DNA of 64,000 nucleotides, from the NCBI GenBank assembly GCA_900073065.1, contig FJOG01000005.1:1045420-1109419 (forward strand). Reading direction: 5' to 3'. Source of the stretch: Phialocephala subalpina. Lineage: Eukaryota; Ascomycota; Leotiomycetes; Helotiales; Mollisiaceae. The notes under the pieces were generated by a model. The model ran no database searches. It was not told the origin of the DNA and saw only the letters and a list, made by a program, of their open reading frames with translations. The position numbers and the translations under genes are program-made. The first letter of the stretch is position 1. Every line of letters starts with the position of its first letter. Below are positions 47,201 to 58,726 of this stretch, piece by piece.

Positions 47201-48551
47201 AATGGAAGAATTCAAACTGGACCAATCGTACCGGCCACCACGAGGCGTCAAGAAGTATCTCCAGTACAAAATTGGAGATTGGCCCATATACACACTGTTC
47301 CTGGCTCTGGGGCAGATCATGGCTGCCAATTCATACCAAATCACACTTCTTACAAGATCTCAAGGACAAAACGACGAAGAGTTCTACATCATCGCCGGTA
47401 TCTATCTCATCGCTTCACTTTCCTGGTGGATCTGCTACAGATGTTTAAAGTCTGTATATGTTCTCTCAGTGCCATTCCTCCTGTATGGTATCGCATTCCT
47501 ACTCTTGGGTTGTGTCCCGTTCTATCCAAGTCACGCAATTATTTCCATCGCACGAGTTCAGAACGCTGCAACAGGATTCTACACGGTCGCCTCAGCTAGC
47601 GGATCCCTCTACTTCGCCCTCAACTTCGGTGACGAAGGTGGGTCACCTATCAAATCCTGGGTAAACCGCGCCTGCATCATCCAAGGTACTCAGCAGATTT
47701 ATATATGTGCTCTCTGGTTCTGGGGTTCTCACCTCAACTCCGCCTCCTACAGCATTACGCCACTCAGCAAGACCATGTCCTACATCTTGATCCCGATAGC
47801 TGTGGTCCTCTCTGGCGCCGCGTTCCTCCTCCTTTACGGCCTTCCCTCCTACTACCATCAATCTCCAGGAAAGATACCCTCGCTCTTCCCTTCACTATTC
47901 CGCAGGAAAATCGTCCTCTGGTTCTTCGTCACCGTCATCATCCAAAACTTCTTCCTTTCCTCCCTTACCGGCCGAAACTGGGCATACCTCTGGTCCAGCA
48001 AGCACGTTCCAAGCTATGCAATTGCTCTTCTCGCCCTCCTATTCTTCATCCTAATCTGGGCCTCCTTCCTCTTCTTCTTCGGCCTCGCAGCGAAAACCCA
48101 CACTTGGATCCTCCCCATCTTCGCAATCGGTCTAGGGGCTCCTCGCTGGGCGCAAATTCTGTGGAGTTGTACGAACATTGGACTCTATCTTCCATGGGCC
48201 GGGACACCAATGGCGAGTGCGCTTCTTGGGAGAGCATTGTGGCTTTGGCTGGGAGTGTTGGATGCATTGCAGGGTGTGGGATTCGGGATGATTCTTTTGC
48301 AGACCTTGACTAGGGTGCATATTTCTGCTACTTTGATTGGGGCTCAGGTTTTGGGCGTGAGTGTCACTGCGTTGGCGCATGCGGTAGGGCCTGGGAGAGG
48401 TGGTGTGGGTAGTGTGTTCCCTGATTTTGGGAGTGCGAGTGTGAGTGCGTGCTTGGGCAGTGGCTGGTTTTGGGTGGGGTTGGGGATGCAGATGGTGGTT
48501 TGTGTGGGGTTCTTCAAGTTCTTCAGGAAGGAGCAGTTGAGTAAGCCGTAA
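41235..48551 (+). CDS. ags1: Cell wall alpha-1,3-glucan synthase
   Basis: Integral plasma-membrane enzyme that polymerises alpha-1,3-glucan of the fungal cell wall from UDP-glucose. Exons 41235-41527, 41586-41815 and 41866-48551 join in phase to 2402 aa, the usual family size. A signal peptide (SLVASLLLLPLFALLSTALR) starts the protein. An extracellular GH13 amylase-like domain follows (about 30-560), with DIDGYRID carrying the nucleophile Asp (about 309) and a TGEISGG segment with the acid/base Glu (about 349). One membrane span lies at about 1080. The cytosolic GT5 synthase domain (about 1170-1680) shows the sugar-nucleotide loop KIGGLGVMAQLMG (about 1191) and the EPFGLVAVEFG motif (about 1550-1560). 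A Ser/Arg-rich linker (about 1690-1850) contains probable phosphorylation sites. The C terminus (about 1975-2400) has about ten membrane spans thought to export the glucan. All key residues are intact. Confidence 0.97.
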
Positions 48552-48819
48552 GCCTCCTTTACTTCCTTAGATTAGAAATTTGTCTAGATTGATTTTGGGG
48601 ATTTGGAGTCATTTAGTCATTTAGCGTTGGAGTTTGGAGTTTAGAGCGGTCGTTAGGATTATCATGCATAGAATTTTGTTACTGCCTTTACCCCTGCCAT
48701 CAAATCACCCCCGTCAACCACCGAAGGATTGAAGGTTCTTTGCAAGGTGTTGGTTCTCCCATGGCCTCGTTCCGATCGCTTTATCAGTCTCATATGGTCG
48801 TACGAGTACCCCTTTCATT

Positions 48820-50041
48820 ATGAGTGATCGTATACAAACTCGATCTGGTGGGTTCCAACATTGTGAAAGCAGGTGTTCGGAGGTCTTGATGAGGCTCAAG
48901 GGAGACCTCATCAAGACTCCGATAAACAACAACTTCGTAATCAAGAGAACAGTTGATCCTAACATGTTTGATCATATCCTAGCTGGCTTCAACGGAGATG
49001 CATTTGGGTTCCTGGTCTATAATACTGCCAAGCATTTACCTGCTGTTCAGCCAATTGCAACAATTGCACCATTTGACGACTTTCAACTTGTTCCAAAGGA
49101 TCACCAAAAGTCACTGAAGGTGGACAGGCAGATTGTCATGACGATGAACTGAGTCAATGATACAGGAGTCAACAGGTAATGAGCATGAGCCGACCTCAGA
49201 GAATGTATACTTACGTACTTCACAGAGCGATCATTATCGGAAATTCCTACGTCCTGCAGAAAGTCTCAACTCTCTACACGCTCTCTCAGCTGGAAAGGAT
49301 GCCTTGAATTCATCAGTATACGGAGTGGACAGTAATTCATGGGTTCTTGAAGCTGGAGAAGTCGTAGAAGTTGTTCTCATCAACGAAGATGAAAGGTATC
49401 AGTAAGTCTGACAAGGTCGCCAAAGAGTACCCAGAGCTGACACCTCTTACGGCCACAATATCCAAGTCATCGATCGCTCCGATTCACAGGCTACTTACGA
49501 CCCAGTCAATGTCACAGTCCCGAAATACCCAATCCGCCGCGATATCATGCAAGTACATGTAGGTGATTATTTAGTGATGTGGCTCAGAGCTGACAATCCT
49601 GATAAGTCTCCCTCTCGCTCGCTTGCTTGTAGGAAGACCTCGGCTAGTATCTCTTTACCCAGTCAGTTGTTCCAATGCCACATCGAATAGCACGTTGAAG
49701 CTGGCCCCGTCGCAACGTTTGTAGAAGCACCAGATGTTCTGCAAAAGACAATCACGATTCCACATGACCATCTCGCAGTCTGCAAGTCGCAGGGTATGCA
49801 GACAGTTGGGAATGCGGCAGGCAATACGAAGAACTATACGGATTTGACGGGAGCGAACACGCAGTATGACAAGAATCCGTGGGGCGCTTTGATTCATCCT
49901 CCATCAACTGTGGCAAGGCTGCGGAGGCTTGCGAAAATGTTCTTTGTCCAAGTGTGGAAGAATGGTGGCCCTTTCAATGTTCCAACCTTGCCAGAACTTT
50001 CGGGGATAACGTTTCGAGGTGATAACGATAATTTTTATTGA
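48820..50041 (+). pseudogene. Ferroxidase (Fet3-type) multicopper oxidase pseudogene, C-terminal half
   Basis: Plus-strand pieces follow the Fet3-like ferroxidase order: VDPNMFDHILAGFNGDAFGF, PFDDFQLVPKDHQKSL, NSSVYGVDSNSWVLEAGEVV, GHNIQVIDRSDSQATYDPVN, YPIRRDIMQVH, QCHIE, HVEAGPVATFVEAPDVLQ and TVGNAAGNTKNYTDLTGANT. The Trp codon between CHIE and HVEAG is TAG, a G-to-A change. The HPFHLHGH copper motif is garbled, frames change between pieces near 49150 and 49400-49440, and the N-terminal half with the first cupredoxin domains is missing. Active enzymes pair with Ftr1 in high-affinity iron uptake. No Ftr1 neighbour is present and this copy cannot bind its trinuclear copper cluster. Confidence 0.8.
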
Positions 50042-50393
50042 GTGGTCAACCAAAGTCTTCCACATTTCAGTCTAAAAAGTTCCAGGGAAGGCTGGGACGT
50101 TGGAATGCGAGATATGCGATGCGGGAGGTGAGCCTCGAAAGGCTGGATGATTGCTCGGTCACATGAACGGCTTAAGCTTAACCTTTAGTTGTAATGTAAT
50201 GCCCCAAATCACATCAATTCGATTATTGCATAGGTGTGTAGACATGGGTTTCATTTTGAGTGTCTTACGACATTAGAAACCCCGATCTACCCTATACTGA
50301 AAGTGGAAAACAACGCTGTGTGACCGTCAACGATTGGATTTGACGAATTCTTCCCGCCCTGGCCTTCCAATTCATGACCGGAGTTCCCTCATC
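50042..50393. other. Intergenic region, nothing recognised
   Basis: 352 bp between the oxidase remnant and the 3' end of the 2EXR gene. No feature is seen. Confidence 0.35.
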
Positions 50394-51278
50394 TCAATAC
50401 TTGAAGTCTGATTCAAAGCAGCTTGTATCCGAGACCGTATCCATAATTATGAATAAAGGTGTTGGCCACGGCTTGGTCCACGCGTGCTTGTCCCGCCAAT
50501 TCTTACGTTCCTCCTTCCATGTATTCATCCACTTGTACTGATTGTTCCAGACGATATTCTTGACCTTTTCTAGAAGTGTCTTGTCATCGAAGGTGTCTGT
50601 CGGAACCTGTAGCGGCATGGATGTCGAAACCTTGCTCTTGTCCTCGTAAACCTCGATCTTGACCTCCTCGATACTTGCGAAGAACTGGAGCCAGTTGCGG
50701 ATGACTAGAGAGAGGGCATTAGTATTCGTTCAGGCGTTGGGCAGAATCCGAGTCAGAAACCCCCATATCAAGGAACAGTACTTACAGTAGTGGATCCAAG
50801 ATTTGATTGCCTTCACACCATCCTCATAGAACCCAATAACTAGCTTTCTCATCTTGCCAATGTCCTCCTGGGAGATATTCAGGTATGCCTTCGGAAACGC
50901 CTTGCCATCCCAGATCTCCAGTGAATCCTCGCCACCAAACTCGTCATACGCGAAGTAGAAGGTATCGGTCTTGAAGTTGATGAATCGGTAGGTGTATGAT
51001 AGGTAGTGCTCTCGATCCTCCCATTGTGCAACTGCGACTGCTCGTGCCTCCTGGTTGACCCAAACGAGAGCAGGTTGGCCAGGAGCGTAGCCGTGGTTGT
51101 TGGGTGCCAGACCTCCGCACTTTCTTCCTCCAGAAACTCGTTCGGCTCTGTCCTTTGTCAGAGTTAGTGCGATAATACGGATTTCGGTGGCTTTGTCGTT
51201 GAGAAGAGCAAGACCCCAGATTCTGTCTCGAAGTTCGAGAGACAGGCGCGGAAATTGGGGGAAGTCTTTGGGCGCCAT
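50394..51278 (-). CDS. 2EXR domain protein
   Basis: Exons 51278-50786 and 50704-50394 on the minus strand join in phase to 267 aa. The N terminus carries the 2EXR signature of fungal proteins (FPQFPRLSLELRDRIWGLAL). It is followed by family-like stretches (PALVWVNQEARAVAVAQW, FINFKTDTFYFAYDEFG), a Cys/Trp-containing helix (AIKSWIHYYFIRNWLQFF across the splice) and a Trp-rich C terminus. The 2EXR family is large in Leotiomycetes and related ascomycetes and has no known biochemical function. The start at 51278 puts the signature at the very N terminus, as is usual. Confidence 0.85.
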
Positions 51279-53231
51279 CTTGTTGTCGGTCTCGATCTTC
51301 TGCGCAGCTTGTGACTCTCCTTCGACCGATCAGTATTACGGCAAAAAAAGAGTGCTGGGTACTTGGAACTTACCAACTGGGCTCGAGATCACCAAGTTCC
51401 AGAGCGACTTGACGAGATTAGGTGTTGCTCGACCCTTTCCTCGATCTTGCAACAGTAGAGGATCAGCGTTGTTCATCTTGGGAGGAGGAGATGTAGATGT
51501 AGAGAAGATAGAGCATCCTTGAATGCGAACCGCTTAAGACGTGGCTAAGCGAGAGGGGACAAGTGGAAAAACTGTCACCGATGAGGCGGATTGAGCGACA
51601 ACAAAGCGAATAGATACGAGATAAAGACGTCATACCTTCAAAGCAACATTAGTAGATGTCTATATCATACCATGCAGTTTATGAATCAGCAGCTGCAACA
51701 TTTCAGCAGTAAGAAGTTCGATTATCTGCAATGCCTAATCAGACCCCTTTTTAAGCGAGCCATCTTCGCTTCGAGTTTGCCCCGCATCCCAGGAGCTCTA
51801 CCACAATGAAAGGGGAAAATGATCCTCGAGCAAGAACTGCGCAAGTACCAGCTTATTTTACCTCAGAAACGAAGCAGTATTGTTTCATACTTCGCGCCTC
51901 TCCAACATTCTCAGGAAGGGAAGGATTTGCAGCAGTTACAGAGCCGCCCCATCGTCGTTTAACCACAACACTTCACTTCACAGAAATGCAGCCCAGAAGT
52001 TGAAATCCTGTTCTAAAAATCAAATTACAAAGGGGATTACTCTCTAATATTGCAGAATGCTTTATAAGCACCTGCAAAGAATCGTAAAATAGAGAATTGG
52101 CAGGCTGCAGTCAAAAACTATCTACTGCTCACCTTCGACAAGAGTATCAATTTTGCTCTTACCTAGCTCCAAGTATGCTACACAAGCACTCTTTCTTCAC
52201 ATCCAGATCGCCAATACCAAGGACATGCAACCGTGGTGGCGTTGAAATGTCCAAAAGGAATCACATGTGCAGTCCAAACCTCTGTCGAAGTTGAGCGGAG
52301 ACAGAGCGAAAATCCCGATGCTACTAAATCACAAGGGCAAAAAGAGATAAAAGAACCACTCACATCCCGTGGGTTGCCGGTGTAAGAACCCTAGTTGAGA
52401 AAGGGTTTGCTTTCGAGGAGGAGGAGGGGGGAAAGATGACACAGTCCGCTTAATTCGAACGGCCATTGGCCTTGGCGGATTGGTACCTAGTCTTGGTGTT
52501 TAGTGACTAGTGTTTTGTGCTGGCGATGTGAAATATTTCCTTATTTAAAACTATATAGATATATCGCGAGGCTGCGAATTAGTGGTGGGGGAGCTAACCT
52601 AAAGAGGCGATAGGAGGGTGGAGCGGAGCTGAGGGGAAAGCAGATGTTGCCAGAGAATGCCTCTGCTGGAACCTGCGATTCTGCAGCCACTACAAAGCCT
52701 CAAATCAGAGTTCTTAGAATATGGAAAAGTCCCAATGCTCTTTCAAGTCTAAGAGTCCTCATCTGCGGTGAATTATCGATATAATTTAATACAATTACTA
52801 CAATCTCACTCTCCGCAGCTCTTCAAGATCATAATGAAAAGATCAATTGGACTCTTATTTGATAAATCTATCACTAATTGCCCAATTTACAAATCCACAG
52901 GAAACCATCCCTTCCCTAGCCCAGGTAAACGCCGACTTTGTAGCACATCCAACATAACTTGTAACCTATCCCGCGCCGATGTTGTATCACTGTACACAGC
53001 AGTCTATGGCATGAGTGTCACGCCAAAAACGGAGGGTAAATATAATGCCTTACAGTATGACTACCGATATCCCGTTAGGGTTATGCATGTCCAGACGCAC
53101 TACCAAATCCGCGTGGTACAGCCATTTCATACCCCTCCCATCTCTCATCTCTACCTACCAGAACCCAATACAATCCCGCAACAACACCCCTAGCCCGAAA
53201 TAACGATCCCTCCTCTTCTCTCCAACCCAAA
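51279..53231. other. Intergenic region of 2 kb
   Basis: Upstream flank of the 2EXR gene and 3' flank of the next gene. Open frames are short and domain-free. AT-rich patches occur at 52010-52100 and 52530-52570 (a run of ATATAGATATAT). Confidence 0.4.
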
Positions 53232-54045
53232 CTAAACAACAGTTGCCATCAAAATCGGATACTGATCCGTACACAACGAACTCTCATCAAACCACAACGA
53301 GCACTGAAAACTCCTCACCCCATCCTCATACGGATAGATAAAGTCGCCTACACTCCCAGTCCCGTTGACCTGTGTCCAATCGTGACCAATTGTGTTGCAG
53401 TTCAGATCCGTGTAGAGGCAACAGACTGTTGGTGGAAGGGTTTCGGCTTTCATGGAACCGCCGTTTCGGTCCCAGACTGTGATGTGTTAGCTTGGTGTTT
53501 GGTGTTTGGTGTTTGGTGTTTGGTGAGAGGAGGGAGGTGGTGGGTGTGAAGGGGCGATGTGGGGCTGAGGTGAGTTGGGTGCAGGCGTGATATGTGGGTA
53601 GTTGAGGATTTGCTCTCGGTCTTTGCGTGGGCTGAGATGTCGTTTCTGTTGTATTCTCCCCGTCTTGGAGCAAATTCTAACATGGCCAGGAAGTTGGGGT
53701 AGAGGAAAGAGGTTGCTTACGAGATGGGAGGTTGATACAGGTTCCGTACGGGCCAAAGCCGCGCCATTGATACCCGTGGTAGTAATCTCGAGTATAGAAG
53801 TCTGCTAGATGCCTGTGTGCTATTATTAAGGGGGTCTACGTGTTGAGGTGAGGCGAAAGGGAGATGGAGACTCACGGGGAGCTTCCATTCTGGTCGCAAG
53901 AGCAATAAAAGTAGTCAAGGGGTAAGTTGTATTTCTCGATACAGCCCGTTCCAAGATTGTTGCAGTTGAATACATCGACTTGCCCGGAGGCGATTGCCGT
54001 GGAGAGCAGTCCGGTCAGGAGGTAAAGCGCGGCCATGAACGTCAT
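53232..54045 (-). CDS. Small secreted cysteine-rich protein, three exons
   Basis: Exons 54045-53876, 53812-53721 and 53476-53232 on the minus strand join in phase to 168 aa. The start gives a signal peptide (MTFMAALYLLTGLLSTAIAS). The mature protein has about ten cysteines, in the contexts VFNCNNLGTGC, YFYCSCDQ, GTCINL, VCCLYTDLNC, FQCSLW and SLCTDQ. It also has aromatic clusters such as DYYHGYQWRGFGPYG. No family is recognised; an effector-like or extracellular structural protein is plausible. Intron 2 is 244 bp, far longer than other introns here, and carries a short tandem TTTGGTG repeat. A longer in-frame start (54075) would bury the signal peptide and is rejected. Confidence 0.82.
53489..53527. 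repeat. Heptamer tandem repeat within an intron
   Basis: Plus-strand GGTGTTT units are repeated about five times between 53492 and 53525, inside intron 2 of the secreted-protein gene. Copy number probably varies between strains. Confidence 0.6.
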
Positions 54046-55290
54046 GTTGGGGCGTTGATGCTGCGGTTCCGGCAATGTGAGGGCCTTTTTCCCCGAGGAA
54101 AATGCGATGAGTTGCTGATGAGATCATATTTGATGGCCATCATCATGTTATATACCCCGAGACCGAATCTCGATGTTGATCGTGGATTATAAGAACCCTC
54201 TCCTGACATCATTATTTTTGGTCTTGGAAGGTGGATACCAATTTGATAGAATTTTGGGCTGTCCGCATGGTTCTTCAAGGCACAGATCTCGGACGCTCCG
54301 AGAAAAGATGATTGAAAATAGTTATGTAATGATTGCGAGCAAGACTGCGCTGGTATTGTACCTTGTTGTACTGACCCACGTTTCCCGAGTGACAGAAGAC
54401 GTCAAGATTCAAGGGTGTGGCGGGGTGAGAGGCATCTATCAGAAGTTGTCGAGGTTGTCTAGATGTCGTCGACTGATAGAAATTTCTCGGAGGTTCTGAC
54501 ACTCGCACAATCTTCGTTAGACAGTAGAACAAACGTCGGCGAAATATTAGATTTGCGAGTAACACATGTGTGAGGTAGAGGACGGAAGCACAACGCCAAA
54601 ACGTCGTCTCCGCAGATCTCGTTGTGCTATGGAAGAAAGAGAAAGTTTTATACCCGACATTCCACCCGGGAATGTTATTGCACACCTCCAATCGGAGGAC
54701 GCCGGGTGATGAGATCGAAGGAAGGGGAATGAGAGCTTGCGTGGTACTGTCAATTCTGAGGGCTTGAATGCACCTCTATCAGGGCTCAATGCCTTCCTGA
54801 ACAGATTCGAACATTCTGTCCATCGACGTGGAACTCATTTCCGGTGCCTAAGGCGGCGCCGAGCCCGTCATTGAAACTCAAGAGGAAGACCTGCGAGCGA
54901 AAGAGGTGCATGAGAGATCTTAGAAAATACCTACCTAATATCAGTGCAACGTTACTCCGGTCAAAGAGATCTCGATCAGGGAGTGAGGCCCAATCTGATA
55001 GTTCCATGAGATTCAGGAATACACATGAGGTGCAACTTCCTGACTTCGTTGGAGACTTAGTTCTAAAAGTATGACAACAATACTTCACGATGAACATAGA
55101 GCAACAGTAGAGAACTTCAATCGCGAAATTGAGAAAGTGGCCTCAAAGACGACCAGAGCTCGAAGCATGTCGTTGCGGAATTCAAGTTCGGTCGTGGGAT
55201 TGAAGCTCCACCTACAGTCTGAAATATTCGCGCTAAGGTCTGAAGCGCGTATTATTCAGCATCAACATCCCGGTTCGTCTCTTTCGATTT
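54046..55290. other. Intergenic region of 1.2 kb
   Basis: Upstream region of the secreted-protein gene. Plus-strand frames at 54844-55074 and 55071-55421 are basic and Ser-rich but show no domain. They may belong to the decayed gene that follows. Confidence 0.35.
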
Positions 55291-55740
55291 CTCGCATTTC
55301 TCCCACCATCACTCCTTTTAAACAACCCGAAACACCGAATGCGAACCAGCCACTCGAAGCGCTCATGCCTCCATCGATGCGAATACGCTCCCACCTTCGA
55401 AGTCCAATACCGTCCGGATAAATACACCTGGAGTTGGTCTCGGCTACACTCGCGGCGCTCAATTCTTTGCCTTCAACGGCGCCTTGGACGACTTTGGCAA
55501 CAAGTTTGGCTCGAAGCCATTTATATTACAAGTTGGAACTATGAAGATGGCATACCAGTGAAGCTGAATAATGGAGCAAGTGCTATGTGATTTGGCAGAC
55601 TGGAAAGAGGACGCAAAAGCTTCAAACGCGTCGTGTCAAGCTCCGACCTCCCGCGAGTCCTCGAGCTTCCTGAGGAAGATCGATATTCCATGCCGGATAT
55701 GGACGAAGGATCTCGTTATAGATTGTCAAGCTTCTCCTTC
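55291..55740 (+). pseudogene. SPRY-domain-like gene remnant
   Basis: The plus strand reads NTPGVGLGYTRGAQFFAFNG, ALDDFGNKFGSKPFILQVGT and MAYQ, then a stop. The next frame gives KLNNGASAM, then TGA, then FGRLERGRKSFKRVVSSSDL and LPEEDRYSMPDMDEG, ending at about 55736. The order GYT..FFAFNG..F..KPFI.QVG resembles the C-terminal half of SPRY domains, where a turn before the NG pair precedes the last strands. Upstream parts of the domain were not found. The frame change near 55558 and the TGA at 55588-55590 indicate decay unless a hidden intron is involved. Confidence 0.45.
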
Positions 55741-56908
55741 CGTCCCTTCATTTGATCCTTAGGCGCACTTGATGGCCAGAAGCCAGACTCTAGGGTCCAA
55801 ACCCCTCGTCGGAGGACTTCTCCCAGCTGGGGACCCGTCAAGCATCTCAAGTCTCTTTTGGGCACATGACCCCTGGCTTCGTCCTTTGTTCTGTCCATGA
55901 GTCGTGGCTGATGCAAAGGAACAATTGCTCCTTCATTCGCCAGGCACCTGATGTCGCGCGTTAGGGGAAGTTGAAGGATTCCAACCTCGGCCCGCTCCCC
56001 ATGTTTTCTGTTCAAATCCCCGCGTCCCGCGACCAGGGTGATCGACACATAAGATTCCACGCAACCAATCACTGTCAGAATGTCACAATTCGGACGTTAC
56101 TCGGCGCAACCTGCACAAAACCCTTAATAGGCTGTGCTCTTATGCCGGTGATGGCGCAACGGTGCGTGCTGGTTCCTGATGATCTAGGAGAGCCTTGTGA
56201 TTACCGAAGCGCGTGCTGCAAGGGCAGCGGAGTTTAACTCTATTTCATCTCATGATCAATATCCGGCCACCTGCACTGCGACATTGATCGATGCAGCGAG
56301 TCATCCTAGAGGAGAACGTGGCTTTTCTTGTCAAGTCTGGAGAAGCCAATCAATGCTCGAGTTGAGGACGCCGCTTCGTTGTCCCCAGACCAGATTCGTG
56401 GGTTTATAGGTTCTGTCATCTCACGCTTTGCAGATCATTCATGGAAAATGTTCTCGACTTCTCGAACATCAGAAGAAAGGCAAGCCCTACCGATTGAAGA
56501 AAGAACTCCGGCATAGTCGCGCGCAAGACCTACCTCAGATGCTTCCAAGTCTCTGGGGATGTAACGATCCTTCTCCCCTACCAATAATCCTTCGTCCTTC
56601 GCAATGGACTACCCAAGCCTGTTCTGAGAAGGCAGCTTCTTCTTAGGGCACTCTTGCAATTGAACATCTCGGCGCCGAGAGGAAAGCTCACGCGGAAGTC
56701 CGGCATGCTTTTCTATGACTAAAGACCTGTCAGTCTTTGAAGCTCTCTGGAACATTATAAAATGTCTATGGTTTCCCCAATGATGTAAGTAACAGTTCGT
56801 CCTTCGTCTCAGAACCACCACTCCTTTGCCTACCTCCTTTCAGTTGTACATATTACCTTTGTCTTTACCTTCAAGCACATACATTCCTTCTGAGTACATA
56901 CTTCAATC
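55741..56908. other. Intergenic region upstream of the GH16 gene
   Basis: No gene is supported. The last 100 bases before 56909 are CT-rich with a TATAAAA-type word near 56757, fitting the GH16 promoter and leader. Confidence 0.4.
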
Positions 56909-58036
56909 ATGCCTTCAGCACGTTCCACTGTTGCCCTCGGCCTTCTCAGCTATGCAAGCACAGTTGCAGGCCTTGCCACTAACATCAGCGGCACATACCA
57001 CGCCTACGCAGCAGCATCTTATGGCCTCGTTGATACCTACAACAGCGGCAACTTCTTTAGTTCCTTCGGTTTCTACACCGGGAGTGACCCTACTCACGGC
57101 TGGGTTAACTACCAATCTCAATCTGCTGCCTCCTCTGCTGGATTGATCAATACCAATAATGGCCAAATCTATATGGGCGTTGATTACACGACTGTCAACC
57201 CAGCGGCACCTGGTCGGGCATCTGTCCGCGTTTCCAGCAACAAGGCTTATACTCATGGTCTCTTCATTGCTGATATCGCTCATATGTAAGCGCCACCATC
57301 CACATCCCCACCTCCCATCAACAGTCGCTCCCCTTCAAATTACCAAGACTAACACCAAAACCCAGGCCAGGAAGCATCTGCGGTGTCTGGCCAGCCTTCT
57401 GGCTCTTCGGTCCCAACTGGCCCAACAGCGGCGAAATTGACGTTATAGAAGGCGTTAACCTGGCAGGAACAGACACCATCACCCTGCACACCGCCGCCGG
57501 ATGCACTATCAACACCGCTGGCTCACAATCCGGCACCACACTCCAGAACTCCAACTGCAACACTGACAACGGGAACACTGGCTGTGGAGTCACTACCACC
57601 ACTCCAAATGCTTACGGAAATGCGTTCAATAACAATGGAGGAGGAGTGTATGCTATGCAGTGGGAGAGTTCGGGTGTTTATGTTTGGTTTTTTCCCAGGG
57701 GAAGTATTCCGAGTGATATTACGAATGGAGCGCCAGTGACGGGAAATTGGGGGACGCCGATTGTGGCATTTAATGGGGGGAGTTCGTGCAATATTGATTC
57801 GTTCTTTGCGAATGAGAATATTGTTTTTGATACTACTTTCTGTGGTGATGTAAGTACCCTTTCGCTAATCGTGGGTTTGAGTTGATGCTGATTATTCGCA
57901 GTGGGCGGGAAGTGTTTGGGCAAGCAGCGGCTGCCAGAGCTTGGCTAGCACTTGCAATGATTATGTCGGAGCGAATCCGGGGGCTTTTGCTCCTGCTTAC
58001 TGGCTTATAAACTCGGTTAAGGTCTACCAGTTGTAG
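56909..58036 (+). CDS. GH16 family endo-beta-1,3(4)-glucanase, secreted
   Basis: Exons 56909-57285, 57366-57849 and 57902-58036 join in phase to 331 aa. A signal peptide (MPSARSTVALGLLSYASTVA) starts the protein. The jelly-roll GH16 fold is recognisable from FFSSFGFYTGSDPTHGWVNY onward. The catalytic motif GEIDVIEG (ExDxxE, nucleophile and acid/base glutamates) lies just after the first intron, following CGVWPAFWLFGPNWPNSGE. Downstream are YAMQWESSGVYVWFFPRG and a disulfide-rich end (CQSLASTCNDYV), closing with WLINSVKVYQL. Family members cut mixed-linkage or beta-1,3-glucans in plant or fungal cell walls. No GPI signal or carbohydrate-binding module is present. A role in nutrition or wall remodelling is possible. 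Confidence 0.95.
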
Positions 58037-58726
58037 ATGGACGAATGGTGGAGGGTTTTCTGCATTGGGATGGCGTTCTGGTTTTCACTTCTTCATTGTC
58101 GTTGTCGTGACCCACTTCACAGCCGACTCGGCCATGGTTGCTTGAGGGGAGGACTTTCTGTCGCCGCTCGTTCTTTTTCTTGTATATATTTGAGCATTTG
58201 GTTATCATTGTTTGATTAGTTGAACTTTATTGCATAGCTAAAAGCATGGTTTCACGAAGTTTTGGTACGAATGTCCCGTCCAAATTCGAAGATTTAGACT
58301 TGGCACGTGACCACTGCCATTTTTCTCTCCTTGTTCTCTGATGGAGTTGAATAGCATAGCATGAGATCTCCTTGAAGGCTCGGTAACAACAGGGCGATAA
58401 TTTCCATACATACACCTTCAAAAAAATTCAACCCTATTCGTCGTGGTTCGTCACTTGAGCGGGCCCAGCTAGGGCTGTCAAAGTCTAGCTCCCTTTTCAA
58501 TAACTGGACCCGTGCCTTTACCACTCTTTCTTCTACGCCAAAATAGAGGATTTGAATATGTACTGCGACTGCAGACCAGAAAGAAAATCTCCATATCTCC
58601 TTCCTCCAAATTTTCTTCAACTTTCATCCTTTCCACTCACGAAATCTGCATTCTGAAATACCGTTTTCTCTCTCAAACACATCTACACAATCGCGCATCG
58701 AAAACCCTGTCATTCTCAAGATTCCG
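58037..58726. other. Intergenic region
   Basis: 3' flank of the GH16 gene and upstream region of the coiled-coil gene. It contains a CT-rich leader (58600-58720). No gene is seen. Confidence 0.4.

Noticed and set aside
52768..53203. 141-aa open frame in the 2EXR/secreted-protein intergenic region
   Set aside because: Low-complexity, irregular codon use, no domain; convergent 3' flank.
55716..56072. 118-aa minus-strand frame
   Set aside because: Antisense to the SPRY-like remnant tail at one end and without any recognisable motif.
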